NCBI RefSeq assembly: GCF_000801105.2
Contig: NC_079512.1
Span: forward strand, 26,429,848-26,493,847
Length of the DNA: 64,000 bases
Reading direction: 5' to 3'
From: Raphanus sativus
Taxonomy: Eukaryota > Streptophyta > Magnoliopsida > Brassicales > Brassicaceae
Shown here: positions 17,437-28,229 of the stretch, piece by piece
How positions within the stretch are numbered: position 1 is the stretch's first letter
How the letters are laid out: every line of letters begins with the position of its first letter
The notes under the pieces: generated by a model
What the model was told of the DNA's origin: nothing
Seen by the model: the letters and a program-made list of their open reading frames with translations, nothing else
Database searches by the model: none
Position numbers and translations under genes: made by a program

Positions 17437-19317
17437 TTTCAATAATACGGCTGAGAACTTCTTAGCAGGTTAAATTGGATATCGTTCGTCTTCTCCGTAT
17501 GTGAGAAAGAGAGGATTGATCATGAGAAGACTGAGCTGTTAATGGAATCACATGATGGTGAAGAAGATGAAGAAGAAGGAAGAAACTGATGGATAGAAAC
17601 AATGCTACGTCTTCCCCATTATTCTATTCTGTGCAGAGAGTTCGAAGTTTTTTCTTTTTGGTTTATGGTCCTTCCAGTTATGTTTTTTATATTTTGAAAT
17701 TTTGTCTTAAAGTTTGTTTCGTGTATTTTCACACCCCAAATATCATTTTATCAGTTAAGTTAAATTTGATTCGAATAATTCGTTTCTATTTAATCCGAAA
17801 AATTTGGATATTCATAAGTTTTCAAAGCAAAGCAAATATTAAAAATCAATATTGGTTAAAAACGAAACAAATCACAAATATTAAAAAAATTAGAGACGGA
17901 TATTCGATTTGTTTCACTCCGACTTTTATACAAATAGATGTATATCTACAATTAAATATAGAGATTTAAATTTATAAGATTATATAATTATTATTTAACA
18001 TATACTTTACTAAAATTTATTTTAAAAGTTACTTATAAAAATATTAAATTAAAAAAAAATTATAAATATTTATAACAAAACTACAATTTTTCTGAAAACA
18101 TTTGTTTTATAAGAAAATTATTAATTTTAAAAATTTATAAAACATATAGTTTCATTAATTTTTTATTTTATATTTTTATTATCTTAAAATATATTTCTAA
18201 AAAATAAATTGGTATTATTTTTTCTAGATTTACTTGTATTAAACAAAGTAGATAAAATATCCATAAATATCCGTTAATATTCATAAATATCAAAAAAAAT
18301 TCTGGATATCTATTTTTATAAAACAAAAAAAATCAAAAAATCAAATATCCGTGAAGTACAAAACAAATCACAAATACTAAAAAAATATGCTACTATTCGA
18401 TCCGTGTCCACGTCTACCAAATTGATTAAGGAAAGATGAGCCAAGGCAAAGAATTAGCTAATCCTAAGCAATGAACCCAATGCGAGAGGAAAGAGGAACC
18501 ATCTAACAATGTTTGAACATAAAACCATGGGCTTCTAGTAGGAAGTATACCTCACAATGATTCTCTTTTTTTTTCTTCTTCTTGAAATAGTAAGATTTAA
18601 AGAACAAGGTTCTAGAGAAAGGATCTTGAAAAAAAAGGTTCTAGAGAAAGTAAGGAGCAGGAAATCTTATATAAATCAAGATTGCAGATTGTACAGTACA
18701 AAAGGATCTTATAATTCTTGTGAAAAAAGAGCTGAACCATGCATTTAAACCAGGTCACACAATCTCCAAGAGTATGCAGTCTTTAGAACCAGCCCCAATC
18801 ATTGGCAGGACAAAAGTAAAAGGTTTATAGTGAATGCTCACACATAGGTTTCAGGCCTAATCCATCTTCCTAGTAGTAATCTGTTTACTTAGAATGTTAT
18901 AGAGTGTATATGGTCGGAAAATTACTGTCTTGTTCAGATATATTTAAGAGAATATTAGATACATATACAATACATGATGGATACAGGTTTTAGGCCTAAT
19001 CCACATTGGTCTTACTAACCACGCAGGTTTGTTCTCCGGTCAAATGCTAACTTGTTTATTCCGAACTTCAACAGAGTTGTATCCAAACTTACGCAAAACA
19101 AACTTATCATCATGTTATATAATAAGAAAACACAAGCATAACACCCAAACAAACGATAAGAAAGTACAACTTGAAATGATGAATGATGTTCCAACAACCA
19201 CTTTTAAGGTCTCCAAATCCTGAAGGGACAAACAAAGGAGACCCTAAAGACTTAAACCCCAAACGGAAAAAAAAAACAAAAGGAGAAAGTAAATGAAACC
19301 AGGAAAAAAACATATCA
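17437..19317. repeat. Intergenic region with degenerate TE-derived repeats
   Basis: After the RCC1 5' UTR (to about 17530), 17700-18410 is AT-rich with repeated AATATCCG/GGATATTC-type motifs like those at 7800-9800. At 18600-18660 there is a short direct repeat of AAGGTTCTAGAGAAAG. At 18840-19015 another pair repeats AGGTTT(C/T)AGGCCTAATCCA about 140 bp apart. Probable 3' UTR of the ARIADNE pseudogene lies just left of 19318. No supported gene. Confidence 0.45.
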
Positions 19318-20740
19318 TTATGATGACTCATCGTCCAACTCCAAAGGATTGGTCCCTCCTTGAGCAAGAGCCACGTGACTAGGAGACTCACAAGGGGCAA
19401 CACAGATCCTACACTCTCGTTCAAAAGAGTAGTTCTTGTACGTGCAGCGATCGCAGAACCAGTAATCGGTGGTACCGTCCACATAAGTATCAACCTTAAC
19501 ATCACACAAACCATCTTCAAGTGTCTTGATAAAGCACTGGAAGTAGTTACCAGTTGTTGTCGTTGTAACTTCCAGTTTTTGCCTAAAGGCAATGATATCT
19601 CCACCACCTGAGATGACTCTATCCGTCACCTCATCTAGAGTCTCTTTGTGCTTAAGAAGTTGCGCGGTAGCTTTCTCCCGAATGTGATCAAGGTAATCCT
19701 TCTTGGCGCTATGGTAATCGGTTATAAAATAACCAAACACACAGCTCCATTTCAACACACTTCTGCATTGAACAATCAGCGTCCATGCTTGTCTTAGAGC
19801 CGCCATGTCTAGCCCTCCTAAACCGCAATCAGTGGTTACTTCCTTGATGGCTTTAAGATCACGTTTAGATTTCTTCATTGCCGCATGACTTGCATCCCAG
19901 AGTACCAGGTGACATATTAGAGCCGACTCATTGCTTGGTGGTGAAGCATTGCACGTAATACATTTCCATACTCCGTCGTGATTTTTTCACACGACTGTGG
20001 CATTTAGGACAATGTTTAATCCTTTTTGCATTCAAGGCAAGGGTTCTCGACTCATCCAATAGTTTATTCAACCAAAGGGAAGCGTTGTTGCAAGTCACGG
20101 GTCGGTGTGGCTTGCGCTGACAAATCCAGCAGAATCTGTAACCACACGAACACACCACATCAAAGTCTTCTGATGGATCCTCGTAAGGCTCGATGGCGTA
20201 TTCGCCGCAGCCAGGGCCAGGACACCATTTGAGAGAGTCCTTATTGCTCTCCATGAAAGATTCCACAAGGTATATGTCGTACATCTCCTTCAGTACTGGC
20301 TCTGCTAGCTTCTCGACCGTATCGGGTCCAACGGATGCCACACAGTCTTGGCTCAAGCAAGAGATCAGTAGTACTCTCTCGTCCTTCTTCTTCTCCGATA
20401 GAGTTTTGGTGAGATAATCTTTCCAGCAATCTGTGCTGAAGTTATGTGAGCAAAAGGGCGTCGACACGAGATTATCATCTCCTTCACCACCGGTCAACAC
20501 CTCGAGATCTTCAGAGTTATTGGATCCAACCAAACCTAACTCCGACAGAAACTTCTCCTAGTCGTCTCCCAAACGATCTGAAGCCTTGAACGAGTTCCAA
20601 CGTTGAGAGATTAGTATTACGGTTGCATCAGACAGCGACAGAGAGAAGACTTCCGAGATCTGAACGACTTCTTTCATCATCTTCTCACGAATCTCTTCCC
20701 TAGTATGAACGGAGTAGAGTCTTTTCCCACGGTAGTTCAT
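19318..20740 (-). pseudogene. ARI16: ARIADNE-type RBR E3 ligase, ARI16-like, decayed
   Basis: Read leftwards, the frame starts MNYRGKRLYS at 20740 and runs through the conserved Ariadne N-terminal region (RWNSFKASDRLGDD) to a TAG at 20560-20558. The same frame continues past it as EKFLSELGLVG, so this is a single nonsense change in a continuous gene (AAG would restore the family pattern). RING1 has lost its first Cys pairs (only PFCSHNFSTDCW remains); the IBR is well kept (WCPGPGC, CSCGYRFCWIC, HRPVTC). RING2 begins CPKC but lacks most later cysteines and ends at a TGA near 19928. The helical C-terminus resumes in another frame at 19878 and ends with a RanBP2-type zinc finger (W-x-C-x2-C-T-x2-N-x6-C-x2-C, at about 19460-19400). 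Loss of RING2 removes the catalytic cysteine. A 5' UTR intron donor is seen near 20836. Confidence 0.75.
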
Positions 20741-21640
20741 GTCTCTGCGCAAAGAAATGAGATTTCAAAAACCCAACAAATATATAGTGAAAGACTTATC
20801 ACGTTAGTCAGTGAGAAGATGCTATAATCACTCACCTTTGCTGCGGATCGATGTGGGGAGGAGAGAGATTAGGGTTTAGTAGCTTGGCGAACAAGTTAAA
20901 ACAAAATCTCAGAAGAATGGTGATTGATATATAGTGCTGATGAACTTCGTTTTTGTTTTCTTTTTGTCGACGACCAGTGATGAGTTTTATAACTAACATG
21001 TGAACACGTTAAACAGATTTAAAAAAAAAAAAACTACACGAGGAAAAACAGTGTTTTTGAAACATAATTATTTTCGACGTGTCTGAAATCTGAAGACAAT
21101 ATAAAAGTATAGTAGTATTCATAAATGATCAGTTAGGAATGAAGATGACTTTCACGCAATCAGTTGGAAGAGATGAAATCACAGCTAAGAAACGCGTGAA
21201 CACATTAGTCTTTTTTTAATCTTCTTTTGATCTCAAATCCCTAGAGATCATATAATATTCAAAACTGATACATTTGTCGACGACCATACGGCAATGTTTT
21301 TGTAATCAAGAATTAGACAGAACCTTAGTCAGACTGCTCTGTAGTAAAGCAATTAAATCAACATCAGATTTTGAAAACCAGCTGATTCGGACTTTAAACC
21401 GGTGTTTCATCAGTTGACAGTCTAATCAAATGCACTAGTTTTCCTGCTGAGGGGCCGATCGGTTCATCAAGTCTAGATTGGGATGCTAATCTATTTTGTC
21501 TCTCATGGTTGAAAATTTTCTTAAGCAAAACTAATTGGCGGCTCTCTTTAATTTAAAAGCTTCAAACTATATGCCCTTTTGCTTGTTGTTATCTTCTCCT
21601 TGGAAGATTTCTGTGTATTAAAAGAGTATTGTTCCCTGTT
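20741..21640. other. 5' leader of the ARIADNE pseudogene and spacer
   Basis: 20741-20900 looks like a spliced 5' UTR of the leftward pseudogene (AAAGGTGAGTG donor on the minus strand near 20836). The rest, to 21640, is AT-rich unique-looking DNA, with GTCGACGACCA present twice (about 20967 and 21277). No coding frame recognised. Confidence 0.4.
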
Positions 21641-21654
21641 TATTTATTTCGTAG

Positions 21655-22058
21655 GAGTTTGAGAAATACCAACAAAATCAGCATGCGAAAGCTTTCAAGC
21701 CTCTACCTTCGACACCGTTCATTTTCCCAAAGCATTCTCCATAGTGATGGGTCTCCTTTAGTGGTACACACACGGATCTACCTTAAGTTGAAGAATTTCT
21801 GACACGTCCAGAATTTGTTCTCATGATATATTCCCTGCTTTCTCATATAAGGATTAGAGATGCTATTCAATGCGACGAGTCTTTAGTTATATCTTTCGTC
21901 GATTTCTTTGTTGTGTTTCTGAGTTGTGTCAAACTGCGCTGTTTACAGAAAATGAACCAAAAGATGCAGAAATTATATGGACGAGTGTGCAGGTGGACGA
22001 GGAGCTGAAGAAAGCGGTGGGACTAACTGATGACCAATACATTAATCAGTTTCCCTTT
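21655..22058 (+). pseudogene. TTL12-like (tubulin-tyrosine ligase-like) gene fragment, left part
   Basis: Fragments of a TTL12-type protein appear in exon-like pieces: FLTRPEFVL in a frame near 21796-21822, then a piece from about 21949 reading NEPKDAEIIWTSVQVDEELK and ending DDQYINQFPF at 22058. That stretch is the conserved plant TTL12 segment. The first piece has stops and shifted frames upstream. The second piece breaks exactly where a Ty3/gypsy element begins and resumes at 27289 with EACLVM. The Arabidopsis TTL12 gene is, from memory, on chromosome 1, so this is a displaced partial copy rather than the syntenic gene. Confidence 0.75.
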
Positions 22059-22425
22059 TGGCGCAGCACAAGTATATAAAAGAGACGAAGTTCGTTTAGT
22101 CTGAAGAATACCCGAACAACGACAAGCTCTGAGTTCGTTGATTCAGAAAGAATACCGAAATCAAGAGAAGAGATGAACAAAGAGTTCTGAATGTAAATAT
22201 TATAAAGCGTGATCTTCCTCACGTCGTTGCCAGTCTTTAAATACAAGTGAAGAAGATTAGCTACTTGATCCTAAAGTTACGCAATAGAGTTTATCTAAAT
22301 CCTAATGATAAGAAGAAATCCTAACTACTCGCTAAAAAGCCCAACTCATGAAATAAAACAAAACACAACGTAAGTTCCCGCCGTTACTTAACGAAGATGC
22401 AGGATGACGAAGATACGCTGCATCA
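22059..22425 (-). repeat. 3' LTR of the 5.2-kb gypsy element
   Basis: 367 bp, same length and apparently same sequence as 26922-27288. Its first three sense-strand bases (TGA, 22425-22423) also act as the stop codon of the gag-pol frame. It lies left because the element is on the minus strand. Confidence 0.95.
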
Positions 22426-25400
22426 GGTCTCCCCAGGTAGAAGAAGATTCGACCCCGAATCTTGATCGTGGTTATCGCCCTTGAACGGAGAAAGGTACTT
22501 GACGTTGAAGACGTCTGCTGTCTTGATGTGGTCTGGGAGTTGCAGGCGGTAAGCATTGGGGTTTATGCGCTCCAAAACCTGCACCGGGCCAATCTTCCTT
22601 GCTCGCAGCTTATTGTACTCGTGAGCTGGCATTCTGTCTTTAGTCAAGACAACCCAGACCAGATCGCCTGGCTCAAATAGAAGCTCCCTGCGCTTAACAT
22701 CGGCACGTGCTTTGTACTTAGCAGCCGAGCCAGCCAACTCTTCCGCAACAGACTTGTGCACTTGCTGCAAAGACGAGATAAAGTCCGCCGCTTTACCATG
22801 AATACGCTTGGGATCAGGCAGTGGAGCTAGATCAAGAGGACCGCGCGGCACCACGCCATAGACAACATGAAACGGACTGTAACCTGAACTTCTGTTAACA
22901 GCGTGGTTGTGTGCAAACTCTGCTTGACACAGTCGAGACTCCCATGCCCTAATGTTCTCACCAACCAGGGCACGAAGCATATTACCCAAAGATCGATTGA
23001 CCACCTCTGTCTGTCCATCCGATTGTGGGTGATACGCAGTGCTCATATCTAAGCTCGTGTTGAGCATTTTCCATAAGGATCTCCAAAAATGACTGAGAAA
23101 TCTTGTGTCTCTGTCTGACACAATCGATGTTGGTAGCCCGTGCAGACGATAAACCTCCGCGAAGAACAATTGTGCGACACGAACCACATCTGTTGTTCTC
23201 TTGCACGGAATAAAGTGCACCATCTTTGAAAACATATCGACAACAACGAAGATCGAATCGTTCCCTCTTTGTGTACGCGGTAATCCCAACACGAAATCCA
23301 TACTCAAATCAGTCCAGGGCTGTGTCGGAATAGGAAGAGGGAGGTACAGGCCCGCATTTGAAGCGTGACCCTTTGCCAATTGACAAGGTCGGCACCGTTC
23401 TACATAGCGTTCAACGTCACGTCGCAGGCTTGGCCAATAATACGAAGACGAAACCAATTGCAATGTTCTGTCTCTGCCAACATGACCTTCCTTATGCAAC
23501 TCCTCGATCACTCTGAGTCGCCAGCTACAGTCCGGGATGCACAGTTGTGTCCCGCGAAATAAAAATCCATCAGTCAAGGAGAAATCATCGCGACTCTGAT
23601 TTTTGACTTCGAGTAGAACCGTGCTGAAGAAAGGGTCGGACTCATAAAGCTCTGCAAAAGAAGAGAACCCCGCCACAGAGGTGTGCAGAGTAGTAAGTAG
23701 GCTATGCCGTCTACTCAAGGCGTCCGCGACTCTGTTCAGCTTGCCTGATTTGTGCTTGATTGTAAACGTGAACTGCTGAAGGTATGCGATCCAATTAGCG
23801 TGGCGCGAAGATACTTTGACCTGACTGTCCAAATGCTTAAGCGCATCATGATCTGTGAATAGGATAAAATCACGATGGACAAGGTAATGACGCCAGTGAC
23901 GAATTGACTGAACCACTGCGTAAAATTCCACATCATATGTGCTGTATCTGCCTCTGGCACCAGAGAGCTTCTCACTGAAAAACGCCACAGGGCGAGACTG
24001 TTGACTAAGCACAGCACCAATCCCCAGTTTCGACGCATCGCAATGAAGCTCAAAAGTGATCGTGAAATCTGGAAGAACCAGTACTGGTGCAGTGGTGAGC
24101 TTGAGTTTGATCAACTCAAACGCCTCAGCAGCTGCGGTGGTCCAGACGAACGCCGATCCCTTCATACACTCGGTCAGTGGAGCCATCACAGAACTGAAAT
24201 GAGCTACGAAACGTCTATAAAAGGACGCTAGGCCATGGAAGCTGCGTATTTCCGAAATTGATTTAGGAATTGGCCAGGCCCTTATAGCTTCCACCTTTCC
24301 CAGGTCCATGGATAACCCCTTGCTAGAGACCACGTACCCCAAAAATACCACTGAATCGACACCCCACTCGCACTTCTGCGGAGCGACGAACAGCTGCTCC
24401 TGTCGGAGTACCGCCAAGACTTGCTTTAGGTGATCCAAGTGTGCTTCCAACGAGCTGCTGAAAACCAGTATGTCGTCAAAATAGACAACGACGAATTTTC
24501 CAATAAATGGTCGGAGGGCCTGGTTCATAATGCGCATGAAGGTGCTAGGTGCGTTGGACAAACCAAATGGCATCACTAGCCACTCGAACAATCCCTCCCT
24601 CGTCTTGAATGCTGTCTTCCATTCATCGCCGGGGCGAATGCGAATCTAGTGGTAGCCACTTTTGAGATCAAGTTTTGAAAAGATGGCCGCAGCTCCGATT
24701 TGGTCCAATAAATCATCAAGTCGAGGTATCGGAAACCTATACCGTACTGTGATCTTATTCACTGCTCTGCTGTCAACGCACATCCTCCAGGAACCATCCT
24801 TTTTAGGGATCAGTAGTGCTGGAACCGCACACGGGCTCAAGCTCTCTCTAATATGTCCTTTGGCTAGTAATGCCTCCACTTGTTTACGTAATTCCTCATG
24901 TTCTTGAGGGCTCATCCGATAGTGTGGTCGATTAGGCAGAGACGCTCCAGGAACCAGATCGATTTGATGTTGGATGTCACGTAATGGTGGTAATCCTAGT
25001 GGCAGGTCCGAAGGAAACACGTCGCTAAACTCACCTAGGAGCTGTGTGATCTGTGGTTCCACCTGAGTTTGTTGTTGTCGTGAAACTGGTACCGCCATAA
25101 CTGCTAGTGCGTACTGCTCCTCTTGAATTTCTTGCGAAAAGGATGCAAAAGAGCAGTACAATACTGTATTGCTGGACCCGGTACCTTCCTCAGGATGAGG
25201 AACGATGGTTCGTCGCGGAGGATCTTGCAGCGGGGGTGAGTCTTGACTAGGCATGAGGACAATTCTTCTATTTTCGAAGAAGAAACTGTAGACGTTGCTC
25301 CTCCCGCTATGAGAAAGATCGCGATCGTACTGCCAAGGTCTGCCCAAAAGGACATGGCTAACATCCATGGGGACAACATCACAATATATCTTATCCTTGT

Positions 25401-26847
25401 AATGAGCACCAATCGATAGGGACACTAGGACTCGATGAGTCACTCGAATCTCGGAACCCGCTTTGAGCCACACAAGTTTGTAAGGTGCTGGATGATCCGA
25501 ACGTCTGAGCCCCAACTTGGACACCGCATCCTCTGAAATCACGTTACGGGAGCTCCCGGAGTCAATCACAAACCGACACACTTTCCCTTTGATAGTACAG
25601 GTTGATGTGAAGATATTAGTCCTCAACCACGGATGATCATCAGGTCGCATCGGAGCCAAACAAACATGTCTTAGCATCAATAATGTTCCTTTATCACCTT
25701 CTGTACGTTCTTCTAAGGGCTCATTATCATTGTCATCTTGGAGATCCTCATCATCATCATCCCATTTGACACCATCAGTCAGAAGTCCACGACGAGTCTT
25801 GTTAGGACAAGCCGTTTGTAAATGTCCTGGCTCGTTGCAAGCAAAACATCGTAAGGCATTGGGACGGGTAGAGCGACGTAACTCTTGTTGTCCTGTTTGT
25901 TTCTGTGTGGGGTTGCGGGCAGCTTCGGCTTCATTGCTTTCTTTCAACGTTGGAATGTGCCCAGCCTCTGTTGAGACGTTATTAGTCCTCTGTTTCGAAT
26001 TCCAGCCTTGAGATGATGATTTGATCTGGAGTTCAAAAGCTACTGCTCGACGATGAGCCTCTGCCACAGTGAGAGGATCAAACTGAGACATTGCGTTTTG
26101 AATCTGCGGTCGTAGGCCTCCAATGAATCTGGACACTAACTGCACTTCATTATCCAAGATCTCATTACGCGTTAAGAGTAATGTGAACTCTTCTGCGTAA
26201 TCATCAACAGAGCGAGTGCCTTGACGCAAATTTTGCAGACGTGTGAACATTGTGCGCTCAAAGTTGTATGGAAGAAACGACTTCCTCATCAGTTTCTCGA
26301 GTTTCGCCCATGTCGAGACATTACTTTTTCCGGCTCTGGTTCGAGCCGCCTTCAGCTGTAACCACCAAGATGCTGCCTTTCCTCTGAACTTGGTTGCGAC
26401 TAGCGCTACCTTGCGTTCCTCAGGAACTCTTTTAAACTCCAACATCTCCTGGACAGCAACCAACCAGTCCAGTAATTCCTCCCCTCGAACATCGCCGTGA
26501 AACTCTGGAAGCTCCACTTTGAAACCCATCTCCCATCTTCTGTCTTCATTGACTCGTTGATGGCGGAAACCTCTGTGCTGTCGATGGTCGTCTTCTTCGG
26601 CGAAGGGATTATCCTCCACGTCGGTTGTCTCGTCATCAAACACTGGTTGCCTCCGGTCCCGGTCTCGATCATACCTTCGCTGATCATCTCGATCACGATC
26701 CTGACGCAGGTACATCGTTTCGGACAGTTCTTGCAATGAGTCGTGAATTGTCTGCTGAATGTTTTCTTGCATTGTGACGAGTGTTCGTCTCAATTCTTCC
26801 CACTCATTCAATGGAATCTCGTTGTTGTTTTGACGTCGAGGAGCCAT
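22423..26847 (-). pseudogene. gag-pol polyprotein of the gypsy element, one internal TAG
   Basis: One frame of about 1474 codons from [10 protein letters not shown] (ATG 26847-26845) to the TGA at the LTR edge. Order: Gag with capsid-like region and a CCHC knuckle ([15 protein letters not shown], near 25840); aspartic protease ([13 protein letters not shown], near 25570); reverse transcriptase (KLDLKSGYH, then VVYFDDILVF near 24480); RNase H (FTDHDALKHL); integrase with HHCC finger (HKEGH ... CRPCQLAKG) and DDE core (MDFVLGLPR, IVSDRDTRF, YHPQSDGQTE). The only defect seen is an in-frame TAG at 24648-24646 inside RT, where GYHQIRI-type sequence is normal, so CAG changed to TAG. This should stop the copy from making its own RT beyond that point unless read through. 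Confidence 0.92.
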
Positions 26848-26905
26848 GGAATCTGAAAGGGAGTTGTAAAAAGGAAAAAAAAATTTAGGTCGGATTTCGA
26901 ACCTT

Positions 26906-26917
26906 GCTCTGATACCA
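26906..26917 (-). promoter_or_regulatory. Primer-binding site (initiator tRNA-Met)
   Basis: TGGTATCAGAGC on the minus strand, four bases inside the 5' LTR, complementary to the 3' end of plant initiator tRNA-Met. This fixes the element's orientation. Confidence 0.85.
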
Positions 26918-26921
26918 AAAC

Positions 26922-27288
26922 TGGCGCAGCACAAGTATATAAAAGAGACGAAGTTCGTTTAGTCTGAAGAATACCCGAACAACGACAAGCTCTGAGTTCG
27001 TTGATTCAGAAAGAATACCGAAATCAAGAGAAGAGATGAACAAAGAGTTCTGAATGTAAATATTATAAAGCGTGATCTTCCTCACGTCGTTGCCAGTCTT
27101 TAAATACAAGTGAAGAAGATTAGCTACTTGATCCTAAAGTTACGCAATAGAGTTTATCTAAATCCTAATGATAAGAAGAAATCCTAACTACTCGCTAAAA
27201 AGCCCAACTCATGAAATAAAACAAAACACAACGTAAGTTCCCGCCGTTACTTAACGAAGATGCAGGATGACGAAGATACGCTGCATCA
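26922..27288 (-). repeat. 5' LTR of the 5.2-kb gypsy element
   Basis: 367 bp, TG...CA ends on both strands, matching 22059-22425 by eye over the full length. On the element's sense strand it precedes the PBS, so the promoter that drives gag-pol lies here. Confidence 0.95.
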
Positions 27289-27630
27289 CCTTTGAAGCTT
27301 GTCTTGTTATGATTTATGAAGCATCATCTTGCGGAGACTCTTCAAAAAGTAAGTTCAACAGATTGCACCCTTAAATTGTTGTCAAACACCATTAGTGAAA
27401 CATGTATATTAGATGTGCTTGTTTTGTGGTCACAAAATCTAACTAAGACGTACATATCAAGGTTAAGGTTTAGCTGGTATAGCTTTTGATGTTCTGCTGT
27501 ATAGGCTTATGGATCTCCAGAATGGTTACAACCTACTTACAATCTTGAAACAGAGCTGACCCAGTTTATTGGGGACTATTGTGTACGCAAACGTGATGGT
27601 TTGAACAATTTGTGGATCTTAAAACCATGT
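27289..27630 (+). pseudogene. TTL12-like gene fragment, right part
   Basis: Continues the fragment ending at 22058. After CCTTT the frame gives EACLVM, then seven extra bases (ATTTATG, a near tandem copy of the preceding bases) shift the frame before KHHLAETLQK. A donor GTAAGT follows at 27349. The next exon, from about 27506, encodes AYGSPEWLQPTYNLETELTQ and IGDYCVRKRDGLNNLWILKP, a conserved part of TTL12-type ligases, then ends. The ATP-grasp catalytic half is absent. The 7-bp insertion shows the copy was non-functional apart from the retrotransposon. Confidence 0.75.
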
Positions 27631-27710
27631 AAAGGAACAAATCCCACATCGGTGAGAAGAAGAGGAAGCGACCATTATATATATGTTGATATGTAGGTTC
27701 CATACAAAAA

Positions 27711-27782
27711 GGGTTCTTAGCTCAGTGGTAGAGTGGTTGACTGCAGATCAATTGGTCACTGGTTCGAATCCGGTAGGGCCCT
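27711..27782 (+). tRNA. tRNA-Cys (GCA)
   Basis: A complete cloverleaf can be folded. Acceptor GGGTTCT pairs with AGGGCCC (two G-T pairs), D arm GCTC/GAGT with loop AGTGGTA (A box TAGCTCAGTGG), anticodon stem GTTGA/TCAAT with loop CTGCAGA giving anticodon GCA, five-base variable loop, T arm ACTGG/CCGGT with loop TTCGAAT (B box GGTTCGAATCC). Discriminator base T at 27782. A T run at 27786-27790 can end Pol III transcription. Several stem positions are G-T wobbles, so the gene may be weak, but none is a clash. Confidence 0.85.
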
Positions 27783-27794
27783 TTCTTTTTCCTT

Positions 27795-28003
27795 CAAGAA
27801 AAAAATACCGACCACATCCTCTCGACTATCTCCGTCACATAGGCTCTATGCGGCCACATCGCCTATGCACGGAAGCTGTTCGACGTAATGCCTGAAAGCT
27901 CTCTGCTTTCTTACAACATCGTTATCAGAATGTGCGCGACGGGAGGTTCGTGAAGATGGTCAGCGAGGGAACTAAGTGTCGTCCCGATGGTTATACGTAA
28001 CCA
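27795..28003 (+). pseudogene. PPR-protein gene fragment
   Basis: Frame reads CGHIAYARKLFDVMPESSLL followed by SYNIVIRM, the signature of a plant pentatricopeptide repeat (helix A plus start of the next repeat). A later shifted piece reads RDGRFVKMVSEGTKC and PDGYT. A stop (TAG at about 27829) precedes it and at least one frameshift lies inside. Only one or two repeats remain. It starts 12 bp after the tRNA, so the tRNA and both gene fragments occur in one short scrap-rich stretch. Confidence 0.6.
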
Positions 28004-28229
28004 CGATACCGAAACTGGCCCATGTATACCACCACTTTAGTTTAGTCTTCCAAACTTATTAGCAAGAAAAATGAAGGTAAACAAACATAAAAACACCAAA
28101 GTTTACTTCTTGCACACGCCATTTGTGTTATCAATAGAAATTACATTTATATGTATAAAGAATGTATTTTGCAACAGGTCTCATGCATGTTAACGTGGCT
28201 TGAAGGATTCTCTGATTGCACAACCTCTT

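Larger units (their letters stand above)
22059..27288 (-). mobile_element. Full-length Ty3/gypsy LTR retrotransposon, recently inserted
   Basis: A 5230-bp element with 367-bp LTRs at 22059-22425 and 26922-27288 that read as identical by eye. It is flanked by the 5-bp target duplication CCTTT (22054-22058 and 27289-27293), and joining the flanks rebuilds the TTL12-like frame. On the minus strand the LTR starts TGATGC and ends GCGCCA. A primer-binding site for initiator tRNA-Met (TGGTATCAGAGC) lies at 26917-26906 and a purine-rich tract CTGGGGAGACC abuts the 3' LTR near 22436-22426. One gag-pol frame fills the interior. Identical LTRs imply a very recent insertion. No chromodomain follows the integrase; the short C-terminal tail ending at the LTR is reminiscent of the CRM chromovirus clade, but I am unsure. 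Confidence 0.95.

Noticed and set aside
17437..17442. Upstream start for the RCC1 protein (two extra codons)
   Set aside because: The codon there is TTG; the first ATG is at 17436-17434.
17589..17969. 126-codon frame in the spacer
   Set aside because: Composition is AT-driven (Phe, Ile, Lys, Tyr-rich), no domain, and it lies over degenerate repeats.
22423..22600. Chromodomain at the end of the gypsy integrase
   Set aside because: The tail after FNVKYLSPFKGD is only about 20 residues and has no aromatic cage motif.
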